A stretch of 64,000 nucleotides of DNA from CAYYDE01 sp964470525 (GTDB lineage: Bacteria > Patescibacteriota > Gracilibacteria > BD1-5 > UBA6164): assembly GCA_964470525.1 (NCBI GenBank), contig CAYYDE010000004.1:86842-150841 (forward strand), in the 5' to 3' direction. The notes beneath the pieces were generated by a model. The model had not been told where the DNA came from, did not search any database, and saw only the letters and a program-made list of their open reading frames with translations. Of this stretch, positions 40,366 to 50,006 are shown piece by piece (positions within the stretch are counted from its first letter, which is position 1; each line of letters starts with the position of its first letter). Position numbers and translations under genes: made by a program.

Positions 40366-41469
40366 TAATTTTGATTCAATAAAAAATTTTAAATTCTGAA
40401 TAAAAATATTTTTATCAAAATTTTGTGCGTGTTTGCGAATACTTTGAGGATTCCATTCAATCGTTTCAAATTGTTCAATGGCTTGATTGAGACTTCTCAC
40501 ACTTTGATGTGCAAAAAATATTCCAGTTTCTCACTCTATTACTGTTTCTAAAGCTCCTCATTTTTTGTATGCAATGACAGGAGTTCCAGAAGCCATTGCT
40601 TCAATTGGGACAAGTCCAAAATCTTCTTCTGGTGGAAAGAGAAATCCTTTTGCTTCTGCGTAGAGTTGTCTTAATTCTTCACGGCTGACATTTTTTTTCC
40701 AAGTAATATTTGGTGCAGAAATTTTCTCGAGTTGTTTTTGAAGTTTATTTGTTGTATTTGTGACAATCACAAGAGGTTTTTGATTTTTATTGAACGCTTC
40801 AACGATTAAATCAAATTTTTTATAGGGAATGACTCTTCCAACATAGAGATAAAAATCTTTTTTTTCTGCGAGAAAAAATTGATCTGTTTCTACTCACGGA
40901 TAGAGTACCGTACTTGAAGTTTTATAATATTTTGAAATTCTTCACGCAGTATTTTGAGAATTTGCTAAAAAATAATCCACTCTTTTGCTTGCTAGAAAAT
41001 CCCAAAGTCTGAGACGATGAACGAGTTTTGGCATAATCCATTTTGCAAGAGGATTGAGGAGACCAAATTCCATCATATTGAGATATTCATGATAATGACT
41101 CCAAAAATAACGAGTTGGTGTATGACAATAACAAAAATGCAACGTTTCAGGTTTAGTAATAATTCCTTTGCTTTCAGCACTTGAAGAACTTATGACAATA
41201 TCGTATTGACTCAAATCAAAGCTTTCAAATGCGTAAGGTCTCAGCATCAAAGCAAGTTTATGAGAACGATTCAAAAACGGAATTTTTTGGATAAAACTGG
41301 TAACAATTTTTCTATTTTCAAAAAGAGGATTTTTTTCTTGAAAGAAAATAGAAGTATAAATATCAGCATTTGGAAAGGCTTCCAAGAGATGAGAGAGCAC
41401 AAGTTCTGCTCCTCACCAGTCTTTTATCCAATCACAGACTATGGCAATTTTTTTGTGTTCGAGAGACAT
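40363..41469 (-). CDS. GT4-family glycosyltransferase
   Basis: 368 residues, ATG at 41469, TAA at 40363. MSLEHKKIAIVCDWIKDWGGAELVL with the GGAE loop starts the acceptor domain; CHTPTRYFWSHYHEYLN and YFLANSQNTAGRISKYY are typical of WbaZ-like mannosyltransferases. The C-domain has FYLYVGRVIPYKKFDLIVEAF and the E-x7-E motif in EEDFGLVPIEAMASGTPVIA. Transfers a sugar from a nucleotide donor to a glycan or lipid; the sugar is not known. The first 51 codons and the 5' flank are duplicated at 42525-42704. Confidence 0.88.
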
Positions 41470-41494
41470 TTTTTATTTGGGAAGAAGTATTTTT
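41315..41494. repeat. 180-bp direct repeat, copy A
   Basis: Identical at 179 of 180 positions to 42525-42704; the one difference is G (41461) versus A (42671). This copy covers the 5' end of the intact glycosyltransferase gene and its upstream 25 bp. The repeats bracket the BRO-type gene with a period of 1210 bp. Confidence 0.95.
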
Positions 41495-41534
41495 ATAACT
41501 AATCAAGGAGAGTAATGATATCATCAAAATTATT

Positions 41535-42365
41535 TTACTTGTCCTTTTTTTCTGAAATCTTTTTTTGTTTTATTTCTCATAAAAAATTTTTATCAGTAAT
41601 TGGATCTTTTCCAGTTTGTTCTTTCAATTCTAAACGAGCTTTTAGAGCAACTCAACCTCAATCTTTACTTGCTTTTTTGAGTTCTGGAATTCAAGAAGCA
41701 TCTCTTTCCTGAGTAATATCAGTGGTAGCTTGTTCGGCAAGCATAGTTAAAATAAGTTCTGTTGGAGTCATTGCATCTCTCAAGTTTCAATTTTTCATTC
41801 ATTTATGTTCCATCCAAGTTTTATTATCCATACCAGAATAAGCTTTGTATACTTCATTGGTAAGTATTCCGTACGATTTTTCACCTCATCTTTCATCCCA
41901 TTCGCTTGTAAGTCATTTTCTTACTGGAATTCCACGAAGTCTTATATCTATCCAATCTTTTGGATATCATTTTTTCTCATAAGTGTCTATCATTCTTTTC
42001 ATAGAAAGTTCTGGATCTTCTATTTCTTGAATTCTTTCATATCAAACTTGAGCAAGCCATCTTTTAAATGGTTCTGCTTTGGGAGATGGAATTGATTGGA
42101 TGATTCTTAAAATTCCTTCAGTATTTGCACAATTTATTTTTTGAGTTCATCAAGAAGTTTTGATAGGAAGGGGGGTAGCAATTTGCCCCCACCCTTCTGA
42201 AAGTTGATTGTCTCTCCTCCTCATATCTTTTATATATTGATTTGGATTTGTACTTTCTGTTAATACTTCTATTACATCCACAATTACAAAAAACCATTCA
42301 TTATTATATATAATTTTTCTGATTTCTTTTCATTCAAAAAGTGCAATTTTATTATTTGTTTGCAT
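41535..42365 (-). CDS. BRO-N / phage antirepressor-type protein
   Basis: 276 residues, ATG at 42365, TAA at 41535. The first half is a BRO-N domain: KIALFEGKEIRKIIYNNEWFFVIVDVIEVLTES...RRRDNQLSEGWGQIATPL...KINCANTEGILRIIQSIPSPKAEPFKRWLAQVGYERIQE. The second half (LTNEVYKAYSGMDNKTWMEHKGM, MLAEQATTDITQERDASGIPELKKASKDGG, ARLELKEQTGKDPITDKNFL) is the C-terminal module seen in many prophage antirepressors. It binds DNA or a repressor. It carries many UGA glycines, so it is adapted to this code. It lies exactly between the two 180-bp repeats, evidence of recent insertion. Confidence 0.82.
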
Positions 42366-42463
42366 GTATTATTTTAAAAATTACTTATATTTATTATAAT
42401 AATTTTTTAGAATTTGCAAATTATTTATATATTTTATGTATAATTATTAAATATTCTTATTGT

Positions 42464-42679
42464 TTAAATCCTTCACTTAGTGAAAAATAATAATTTAAGA
42501 TATTTAGAGAATTTAAAGTTTTGTTTTTCAAAAAGAGGATTTTTTTCTTGAAAGAAAATAGAAGTATAAATATCAGCATTTGGAAAGGCTTCCAAGAGAT
42601 GAGAGAGCACAAGTTCTGCTCCTCACCAGTCTTTTATCCAATCACAGACTATGGCAATTTTTTTGTGTTCAAGAGACAT
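42464..42679 (-). pseudogene. Truncated 5' copy of the glycosyltransferase gene
   Basis: From the ATG at 42679 the first 51 codons match the intact gene at 41469; after the repeat ends at 42525 the frame runs into unrelated sequence (KQNFKFSKYLKLLFFTKGRI) and stops at TAA 42464. The sugar-donor domain is entirely missing, so it cannot be an active enzyme. It retains a better promoter than the intact copy: TTTGCC, 17 bp, TATAAT on the minus strand at about 42710-42740, which suggests this was the original 5' end before the insertion. Confidence 0.85.
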
Positions 42680-42704
42680 TTTTTATTTGGGAAGAAGTAT
42701 TTTT
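42525..42704. repeat. 180-bp direct repeat, copy B
   Basis: Second copy of 41315-41494 (one mismatch). It carries the truncated glycosyltransferase start. Between this copy and the BRO-type gene lies about 160 bp of AT-rich sequence in which I see no gene. Confidence 0.95.
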
Positions 42705-42783
42705 TTTATTATATGGAAAAAGGGGATTTGGGCAAAATAAAGTTTTTATACTTGCATATTTCAGTATCATTTTTTAAGTCATC

Positions 42784-43629
42784 TTAATATGATTTTATAG
42801 TTTTCATAATTTCATCAATTTCTTGTGTATGTTTTTCTCATATTGTTTTTTCAAGAATATCCATTAACTTATCTTTCGTCTTAAAAAATTCATCCTTTTG
42901 TTCTTCTAATTCAGGATTATCAAAAATAGTATTTTTTATCAAAACGTCATTAATATATCTTAAAAAAGCGTAAATTATCATAAAAAATTTTTTTATATTG
43001 TACTCAATATCTATTTTTCATTTCATATCAACAAAAATATCATAATCTCATTTTTCAATTTTATCCATATCGTGAAAAATCGAAATCATATTGCTATGAG
43101 ATTCATTTGATAAAATATTATAAATTGATAACCACTCTGGAATTTTTAATTCATCTGAAATAAAGCTTGTTATATTGAACTGGGGATAATCTTTTATTAT
43201 TTTTCAGTTTTTCTTTAACTGTTTTTTTGCTTCATGTCAAAAAATTAAATTAAAATCAGATGAATGAAAACTAATAAAATATAATCTCATTAAACTTTCA
43301 AAAGCTCATCTTAAATTTATAGATGATTGCAAATAAAATCAATCAATTATATTTTTATAAGCTCCATATAAAAAAGGAATTGTGTTTATGATAAGTAAAT
43401 ACTGTTCTCAATAATATCATTGCCATTTTTTTCTGTTAGAAAATTTTAATAATTCTAAAATTCAATTTAAAACCTCTATTGATGTTTCTGATATTGGCCA
43501 GAACCCATTGTATTTTTTATTAAACCAATCTTTGTGGTTTTTTGAAAAACACTCTATATGTTTAATAAATTTTCAACTTCAAGAATACATATTTACAAGA
43601 TCATTTAATTCTTCTGTTATTTTATCCAT
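42784..43629 (-). CDS. Hypothetical helical protein, 281 aa
   Basis: ATG at 43629, TAA at 42784. Rich in Lys, Ile, Phe and Asn, predicted all-helical, soluble. It has SSINLRGAFESLMRLYFISFH and later LSIYNILSNESHSNMISIFHD; this pattern (helix with Arg/Glu, then xxLSxxxHxxxxS) recalls DUF5677/AbiV-type proteins, which are sometimes linked to phage defence. That link is only inference. It lies beside the BRO insertion in a low-GC accessory block. Confidence 0.55.
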
Positions 43630-43644
43630 ATTTTCTAATAATAA

Positions 43645-45603
43645 TTAATTATTGACACAACGAACATAATTTTCTATTATGCTCCAACTAAACATATCTT
43701 GATATCTTTTTGTTCTACTTCCAGTAGAAACTCATTTATAGTCAACTAGCCAGACTCAATCAATACTATATTCTTTATTTTCAGTTGTCGTCCAATATCC
43801 TTTTTCAGTATCTGTTTGATATCATCTATTATAAGGAAGATACTTAAAAGTAAAAAAGTTTTCATAAGTCAAATTAAATCAATTCCAATCACGAATAAAA
43901 ATTGATAAAAGTTCTTCTTTCGTGGGTAGTCTCCAAGTTCAAATATTAAATCATCCGACATCTAAATTTTTACAAAAATTTTCTGCTTCTTCCCGAGTAA
44001 ATTTTGTATAATTAATATATTCTTCTCAACGAAGATTATTTATTGAACTTCCGTTTGAAATCCAATAAAGATTAGTTTCATCATCATATATAATAGAAGT
44101 ATCTCAAGGTTTATTTCAATATAACTCTGAATTATAAAAACTAAACTTAGTATTTTTTTTACATATTCCATCTTGTTTGGTGTATCACTCATTACAACTT
44201 TTCAGAACAGGTAGATCACTATATTCACTTATGAGTTCTCAATCATTACAAGTTTTATAAATATTATATGTATGAATTCAATTATTAAGCTCTTTTTCTC
44301 ATATTCAAGCTATATCTCTATTACTATGAAGAATTGTTCATCAAAGAGGGTTTACACAGTTATTAAATGTTTTATCTTCAATGATATAAATAACTTTGAC
44401 ACTATCAATAGGCACAAAAGACTCAGATATCTGCTTTATATTATAAAGCTGTCATTCTTTAATTCAAAATTTGACTTCTATTTTAGTATAAGATTTCTTA
44501 ACTCATCATCACTCTCTATACCAAGTCTGCAAACTTTTTCAAGAGGAGTTACCACATTGTCATAATTCTTTTGATTCAGTTTTTTGAGTTCATTTATAAT
44601 ATGTAGTAATTGTTTGACAAAGTAAACTATTTCAATCTATGGAATTTATTCATAAATTAATATTAACTACATCATAAATATTAGATGCGACAAAAATTCA
44701 ACCTTTTTCGTTTAAAATATTAGATAAATTTGGTTTATTTAATATATTTGTATAGTGGTTTCATAAATTATCTTGAAATGAAGTAAAATATGGTAATGTA
44801 TACATACATTTATTGTTTTCTAATTTATATTTTCCGCTACAACTGATAGCAATACAGTTTCACCAAGAGTTATTTTGAAAAATTTCTTGTCATTGTCAGT
44901 TTTCTATATGACATTTTCTAGTAGTAATTTGATTATTTTCATTTATATGAGTTTCCACTTTCTTTATGCAAGTTCAACCTACATCATTATATCAAGAATT
45001 ACATCTAGTAAATCTACATCAAGTAGAAGCTAATTCAACTCAATTTTCAAATGTAATTATTTCTTCTCACACCCAATTTGGTCAATAACAAACTTTTTTC
45101 TCAGTTGTTTTTTGATTATTTAATTCTTTTTTAATATCTATATAAATATCTTTTGTAACTATTTTAGTGCATTTTGATAAACCGTTCCTTTCATATCAAG
45201 AATTGCATTTATTAACTCTACATTCTGACCATTTACTTCAATCCCATTCTTGTAATCAAATTCAGTTTTCTATATTACAAGATTTTTCATCATTTTTTTG
45301 TAAAACTTCTAATTTCTCTTTTAGTAAATAATTTAGGTAAGAAAGTACAAAATTATTTTTATCTGAAATTTTATTTTTTAATAGAGTTTCTATTCTTCAA
45401 ATAATTTTTTCTATATCTAGTATTTGTTTATTTTTGTTTAATTTTTGAAATTTCTTTTCAAATCATTTATAAACAGTATCAATCTGTTTTTTGTACGAAT
45501 CTTGTTTTTGAGTTGAAAGTTTTGTTTCTATATTAAATTCAGCAAAAGATATGTTTTGTAAAAGTAAAAAAGTAATTACAAAAATAGATAATACTTTTTT
45601 CAT
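43645..45603 (-). CDS. Secreted Cys-rich protein with DUF1566 (Lcl C-terminal) domain
   Basis: 652 residues, ATG at 45603, TAA at 43645. MKKVLSIFVITFLLLQNISFAEF is a signal peptide. A charged helical region (to about residue 110) is followed by repeated Cys-rich modules of the form W...C...C-N-S-G-Y (SKWSECRVNKCNSGYERNG; TGCRFTRCNSGYNDVGCGTC; WGNCIAISCSGKYKLENNKC), resembling the CxxGY surface repeats of Patescibacteria. The C-terminus (TRLPTKEELL-type GTWRLPTKEELLSIFI, GYWTTTENKEYSIDGVWLVDY, ENYVRCVNN) is a DUF1566/Lcl_C domain, a lectin-like fold. Probably a surface adhesin; codon use is strongly host-like (many TGA). Confidence 0.75.
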
Positions 45604-45708
45604 AATTTAAAAGTAAAAAAATAAAAAGTGACTCCTACAATCACTCAATTTTTTTGCTATGAAAAAAGAAAAATAATTTGATTAAAAAATAAAGTTTCGC
45701 AACAAAAA

Positions 45709-45840
45709 AGGAGTAATTATCCTAAGACGCCAAACTCATAAAATACTTTGTTTACGAAAAAACAGAAGAGTATATTATATGGATAATTACTCCTACTTAT
45801 TTTTTTCGTAAACTAATACAAAAAATTTTATGAATTTGGC
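45709..45840. repeat. Interleaved long inverted repeats
   Basis: Pair 1: AGGAGTAATTATCC at 45709-45722 and its perfect 14-bp complement at 45781-45794. Pair 2: a 34-base arm at 45729-45762 and a 40-base arm at 45801-45840, complementary apart from one C/T change, a short AT patch and a 5-6-base bulge. Pair 2 encloses the second half of pair 1 but not its first half, so the two hairpins interlock like a pseudoknot. Could be an RNA structure, a recombination site or a relict transposable repeat. Confidence 0.85.
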
Positions 45841-45880
45841 TCCGTTATTCTACCAACTTTCCAAAAAATTGCAAAAAAAT

Positions 45881-45904
45881 AAAGAACGAATATTTCGTTC
45901 TCTA
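45881..45904 (-). terminator. Intrinsic terminator of the CYTH gene
   Basis: AGAACGAA-ATA-TTCGTTCT with a T-rich tail on the minus strand, 17 bp past the TAG at 45921. Confidence 0.8.
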
Positions 45905-45920
45905 AAAAATGAATCATTTA

Positions 45921-46418
45921 CTATGATTTTCCATAATAGTTTTTCAGTTCTTTTTCTCAAAAATTTTTGGTATCTGCTAAAGTGTATCCAAGAAATTGAA
46001 CTCATTCCTCAACTTTTTCTGGTGAAGTTGCTTCAATCTCCACAAAGTCAGGAATTCCTTCTATGCTATCAAAATCATATCTGATGTCATTGAGTACATA
46101 ACTTTCACGAAATTTTGATGATGAGCCACATTTTGTACAACCAAGAGATTCTAAAATAAATACAAAATCATCATAATTATCAAAATCACACTCAAATTCT
46201 TGAGCTTGTTTAAAGAGAGAAACAGCATCATTTTTTACTTTATATGTCAGGGTATTATGATCTGCGTATTTTCTGAGACGAATTTTTTTGTGATTTTCTG
46301 TTATAAAAAATTCAGCTTCAATATTTCATGAAAAAATCTTTTTTCCACCAGCATCAAGAAGTTTTTGTGTGAGATCTTTTTTGGAAATTTCTAATATTTT
46401 TACTTCGATTTCGTTCAT
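45921..46418 (-). CDS. CYTH-domain protein (class IV adenylate cyclase/triphosphatase-like)
   Basis: 165 residues, ATG at 46418, TAG at 45921. The CYTH signature ExExK is at the N-terminus (MNEIEVKIL), followed by KKIRLRKYADHNTLTYKVKN and C-terminal VLNDIRYDFDSIEGIPDFVEIEA, all on alternating strands of the tunnel fold. Family members cleave triphosphate (thiamine-TP, tripolyphosphate) or cyclise ATP; the reaction here is not determined. It overlaps the TagA-like gene by 19 bp, so it is translated behind it. Confidence 0.82.
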
Positions 46419-47131
46419 GGTTGTATCAGATATAAAAACAAAAATAAACTATAATATACTTTCTTAAAATTCTTTTTTGGATTGGTGAGAAATCTCCAAA
46501 ACCATTCAAGTTTGAGTTTTAAAAATATTTTTGGAGCTCTTTTTTCTGTTCCTGCCCAGAAATCAAACGTTCCTCATTGAGAAAAAGCAAGCAGAGAATA
46601 TTTTTGAATTTTTGCTTTATTTTGCTCAATCCAAAGTTCTTGTTTTGGAGTTCCAAGTCCAACCATCAAAATATTTATGTCAGATGTTGGCATATTTTCT
46701 AAATGAGAAAAATCAAATTCACTGTATCCATTTTGCGCATAAAAAACAGGAATTTTAAAATTTTCTTCAACAAATATTTTTGCTTTTTCTATCACTTCTT
46801 GTGATCCTCCGTACAAAATAAGATTTACTTTTTTTTCTTTGAAACAAGAGAGAAATTGTACGCTAAAATCTGTTCCGTTGAGATTGTGAAGTTTTTTGTT
46901 GTATTTTTTTTCATAAAAAAGTTGCAAAGCAATTCCATCTGGAAGCAAAAAATCAGCATTTTTTAAAGCTTGAAAATACTCAGATTTTTCATCTTTGAGA
47001 AGATTATTCGCGATAATATTTGCAAAATAGAGATAATGCACGATTCAAAATGTGTTTGTTTGATAGATTTCAAGAATTTCTTCAATGATTTCAGAAGTGT
47101 TTTTTTGTGAGAGTTTTTCTAAAATATTCAT
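46400..47131 (-). CDS. WecG/TagA/CpsF family glycosyltransferase
   Basis: 243 residues, ATG at 47131, TAA at 46400. GT26 signature: FANIIANNLLKDEKSEYFQALKNADFLLPDGIALQLFYE, LNGTDFSVQFL, VNLILYGGSQEVIEKAKIFVEENF and DINILMVGLGTPKQELWIEQNKAKI; the C-terminal RAPKIFLKLKLEWFWRFLTNPKK is the membrane-associating appendage. Transfers N-acetylmannosamine(uronate) or a similar sugar onto a lipid carrier. One of two glycosyltransferases in this part of the window, both presumably for surface glycan. Confidence 0.9.
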
Positions 47132-47143
47132 TTTACAATTATT

Positions 47144-47845
47144 TTATTGATAAAACGTTTCAAGAGCTTGAACTTCTTCTTCATTTAGATATCTCCAATC
47201 TCCAGAAGCTAAATCTCAAAGTGAGAGATTTCAGATTTCCAATCTTTGTAAGTTTACTACTTGATTTGCAATAGCTTCAAGCATTTTTTTGATTTGATGA
47301 AATTTTCATTCAGTAATACTGAGAAAAAATTGATTTTCTCACAGCATTTCTACTTTTGCAGGTTTGGTAATAAAATCATCAATTTTGACTCCATTTTCTA
47401 GTTTCTTTTTATCATTTTGTGAGATAGGAGAAAGGGAAGTCACAAGATATTTTTTGAAAATATCTTTTTTTGGAGAAATGATTTTGTGAGTTAACGCTCC
47501 ATTATTTGTTAAAAGCATGAGACCAGAAGTATCAATATCCAGTCTTCCAACTATGTTGATAATTTGACTATACGGACAATTTTGAAGGAGTTCTAAATAA
47601 CTCATGTGTCATCCATCATTTTTTTTACTACTTACATAATTTACTGGTTTATTCAGGAGTACATAGACAAATTCTTTATATTCTACATTTTCTTCACCAA
47701 TATGTACTATATCTCAAAAATGGAGTTCAAAATCCTTATTATGAATCGTTTCTCCATTGACTCCGATATAATCATCTTTTATGTATCTATTTACTTGTGT
47801 TCTGCTTCCGTATCAAAGGTTTGCAATAAATTTATCAAGTCTCAC
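47144..47845 (-). CDS. RsuA-family 16S rRNA/tRNA pseudouridine synthase
   Basis: 233 residues, GTG start at 47845 (no upstream in-frame start before a stop), TAA at 47144. S4 domain: VRLDKFIANLGYGSRTQVNRYIKDDYIGVNGE; then FVYVLLNKPVNYVSS, the catalytic-Asp motif INIVGRLDIDTSGLMLLTNNGAL and the C-terminal FFLSITEGKFHQIKKMLEAIANQVVNLQRLEIGNLSL. The order matches RsuA (psi516 in 16S rRNA). Two genes of this superfamily are in the window; the other is RluD type. Confidence 0.88.
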
Positions 47846-47979
47846 GTGTTGTATTTTAGGAAAATAAATTGCTTCTATTATATAGAAAACTTCTTATTTT
47901 GAAAGAAAAAAATTTTTTCCTTGATTTTTTAAATTATTATATATACTCAAAATATAAAATAATATATAAAATATATAAT

Positions 47980-49509
47980 ATGGTAGTAAAGATTTTTTCT
48001 CTTGCAGTGAATGGTTTACAAAGTGATGTGATAGAATCAGAAGTAGATATTCAACCATGACTTCCAAGTTTTACTATTGTTTGACTTCCAGATCAATGAG
48101 TACAAGAAAGCAAAGAAAGGCTGCGTAGTGCAATAAAGTCTTCAAATTTTAAACTTCCAACCAATCGTATCACGGTCAATTTAGCTCCAGCAGATATTCG
48201 CAAATCTTGACCAAGTTTTGATGTGTGTATTGCTGTTGGTATTTTATCTCATATATGAGAAATTCAGACAAATGCGTATACTCAAACTTCGATATTTTTA
48301 TGAGAACTTTCGCTTGATGGAAGTGTGCGTTGAGTGAGTGGAATTTTGCCAAGTGTAATAGGAGCAAAACAAAAATGATTTTCATCTATTTTTGTACCTT
48401 ATGATAATTATTTTGAAGCAAGTATTATTGAGGGAATTGAAATTTTTCCTGTTCAAAATATGAAACAACTGGTGGATTTTCTCAATAATACATGAAAATT
48501 ATCTTTTCCAGAACGTATAGAAAAACAAGAAATTTCTCAAAAACTTCCTCAAGAAGATTTTCAATATATTTTATGACAACATCAAGCAAAAAGAGCTTTG
48601 GAAATCGCAGCAGCAGGACTACATAATATTATTTTATCTGGACCTCCATGAAGTGGAAAAACCCTTTTAGCAAAAGCATTTTCAACGATTCTTCCAGATC
48701 TTACTTTGGAGGAAAAAATTGAGATTTCTAAAATATATTCTGTGTCTTGACTTTTGAGTAAAGAACATCCAGTGATTCAGGTACGTCCATTTCGCACGGT
48801 GCATCATACAGCAAGTGCTGTGAGTATTGTATGAGGATGAACAAAAGCTCGTCCATGAGAAATTTCTTTGGCTCATAAATGAGTGTTGTTTTTAGATGAA
48901 GTCTTAGAATTTCCAAAACCAGTTTTGGAGGTGCTTCGTCAGCCAATAGAAGATGGTTGTATTACGGTCAATAGGGTAAATTCTACTTTTACCTATCCAG
49001 CAAAATTTGTACTTTTATGAGCTATGAATCCTTGCCCATGCGGATATTTAACAGATCCAGATAAAAATTGTATTGATACTCCAGATCAGATAAAAAGATA
49101 CCGTGCAAAACTTTCGGGTCCAATGATGGATAGAATTGATATAATGATTGAAGTGCCAAAAGTAAAAACACAAGATTTTTCTACAAAAATAGATTATTCT
49201 CAAGTGGAGAGTTCGACGCAGATCAAACAAAGAGTAGAAAAAGCTCGACAGATGCAATTGCAAAGATTTTCAGGACTTCATATTTCTTCAAATAGTGAAA
49301 TGACTTCAAAAGATGTTCAAACTTTTTGTCAACTTGATGAAGCATCAGAAGCACTTTTAAAACAAGCAGTGAGTACTTTGCATCTTTCAGCACGAGCATA
49401 TTATCGAGTGATCAAATTAGCTCGTACGATTGCAGATTTATGACAAAGTGAACATATTTCAATAGCACATATTGCAGAAGCTCTAAGTTACAGAAAAAGT
49501 GAGGAATAA
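47980..49509 (+). CDS. comM: ComM/YifB-like AAA+ ATPase (Mg-chelatase family)
   Basis: 509 residues, ATG at 47980, TAA at 49507. N-terminal ChlI-like domain (VNGLQSDVIESEVDIQPGLPSFTIVGLPD...ESKERLRSAIKSS, RITVNLAPADIRKSGPSFD), Walker A LSGPPGSGKTLLAKA (first loop glycine pair partly UGA), Walker B GVLFLDEVLEF, and the AMNPCPCGY cysteine cluster. ComM is a hexameric helicase for branch migration in natural transformation. The window also carries pilus genes and recA, so DNA uptake is plausible. Full length for the family. Confidence 0.92.
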
Positions 49510-49596
49510 GCAGAAAAGTTTGCAAATATCAAAATTTTCATATAATTGCTGGGCATAATTTTTCTTTCTCGTATCTTTCTTTTGGAGATGTATTGT

Positions 49597-49971
49597 ATGT
49601 CTGTTGTAGAAGTTCAAAGAAATCATCGAAAAATCCAGCAAAAACTTCCAGTGGATCTTTTTACTCAAAAGTGTTTGCAAGAAGAGTATTGCCGATTTTT
49701 GGCAGTATCAGCTGTGATTTTTCACGAAAAAAAAGAATGTGTTTATCTTCCTCCTCTTTTAAGAAAGGGATGGGAAAAACACATACAACGATACCTTCAT
49801 AATTATTATGAAGTGATTGAGCAAATTGGTTTGCCAGAGGAAAAACAAAAATTCACCCTTGTTGGAGTGAGTTGTATGTTGTTTCAAGAGCTTTATGCTC
49901 AATCCTTTGGCTATCCACTGAATTCCAGTGTGTATCATGAAGATGCATCTTATTGTGAAAAAGTGGCTTAA
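49597..49971 (+). CDS. Hypothetical protein, 124 aa, with Shine-Dalgarno and no UGA
   Basis: ATG at 49597, chosen because GGAG lies 9 bases upstream; an in-frame ATG at 49588 is possible. TAA at 49969. MSVVEVQRNHRKIQQKLPVDLF...FLAVSAVIFHEKKECVYLPPLLRKGWEKHIQRYLHNYYEVIEQIG is soluble and helical with five cysteines. The four glycines use GGA, GGT or GGC; no UGA. A promoter-like TTGCAA-N15-TATAAT precedes it and a strong GC-rich terminator follows, so it is a self-contained unit, like the two UGA-terminated genes. Possible import; function unknown. Confidence 0.6.
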   Translation: MSVVEVQRNHRKIQQKLPVDLFTQKCLQEEYCRFLAVSAVIFHEKKECVYLPPLLRKGWEKHIQRYLHNYYEVIEQIGLPEEKQKFTLVGVSCMLFQELYAQSFGYPLNSSVYHEDASYCEKVA

Positions 49972-49976
49972 AATTT

Positions 49977-50006
49977 TAAACTCCCCTTATAATAAGGGGA
50001 GTTTTT
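49977..50006. terminator. Strong bidirectional intrinsic terminator
   Basis: AAACTCCCCTTAT-A-ATAAGGGGAGTTT with T tract; between the 124-residue gene and the converging ung. Confidence 0.9.

Larger units (their letters stand above)
45604..45920. other. Gene-free stretch with nested inverted repeats
   Basis: 317 bp without a supported gene. It contains the inverted repeats described at 45709-45840 and a CYTH-gene terminator at 45881-45904. A 84-codon open frame at 45830-46084 is the shadow of the CYTH gene. Confidence 0.7.

Noticed and set aside
41315..42704. CRISPR array or insertion sequence at the 180-bp repeats.
   Set aside because: Only two copies, spaced 1.03 kb apart, with no transposase, no terminal inverted repeats and no spacer pattern.
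45830..46084. 84-codon open frame on the plus strand.
   Set aside because: It lies opposite the CYTH gene's conserved C-terminus and within the inverted-repeat/terminator region; no promoter or family features.
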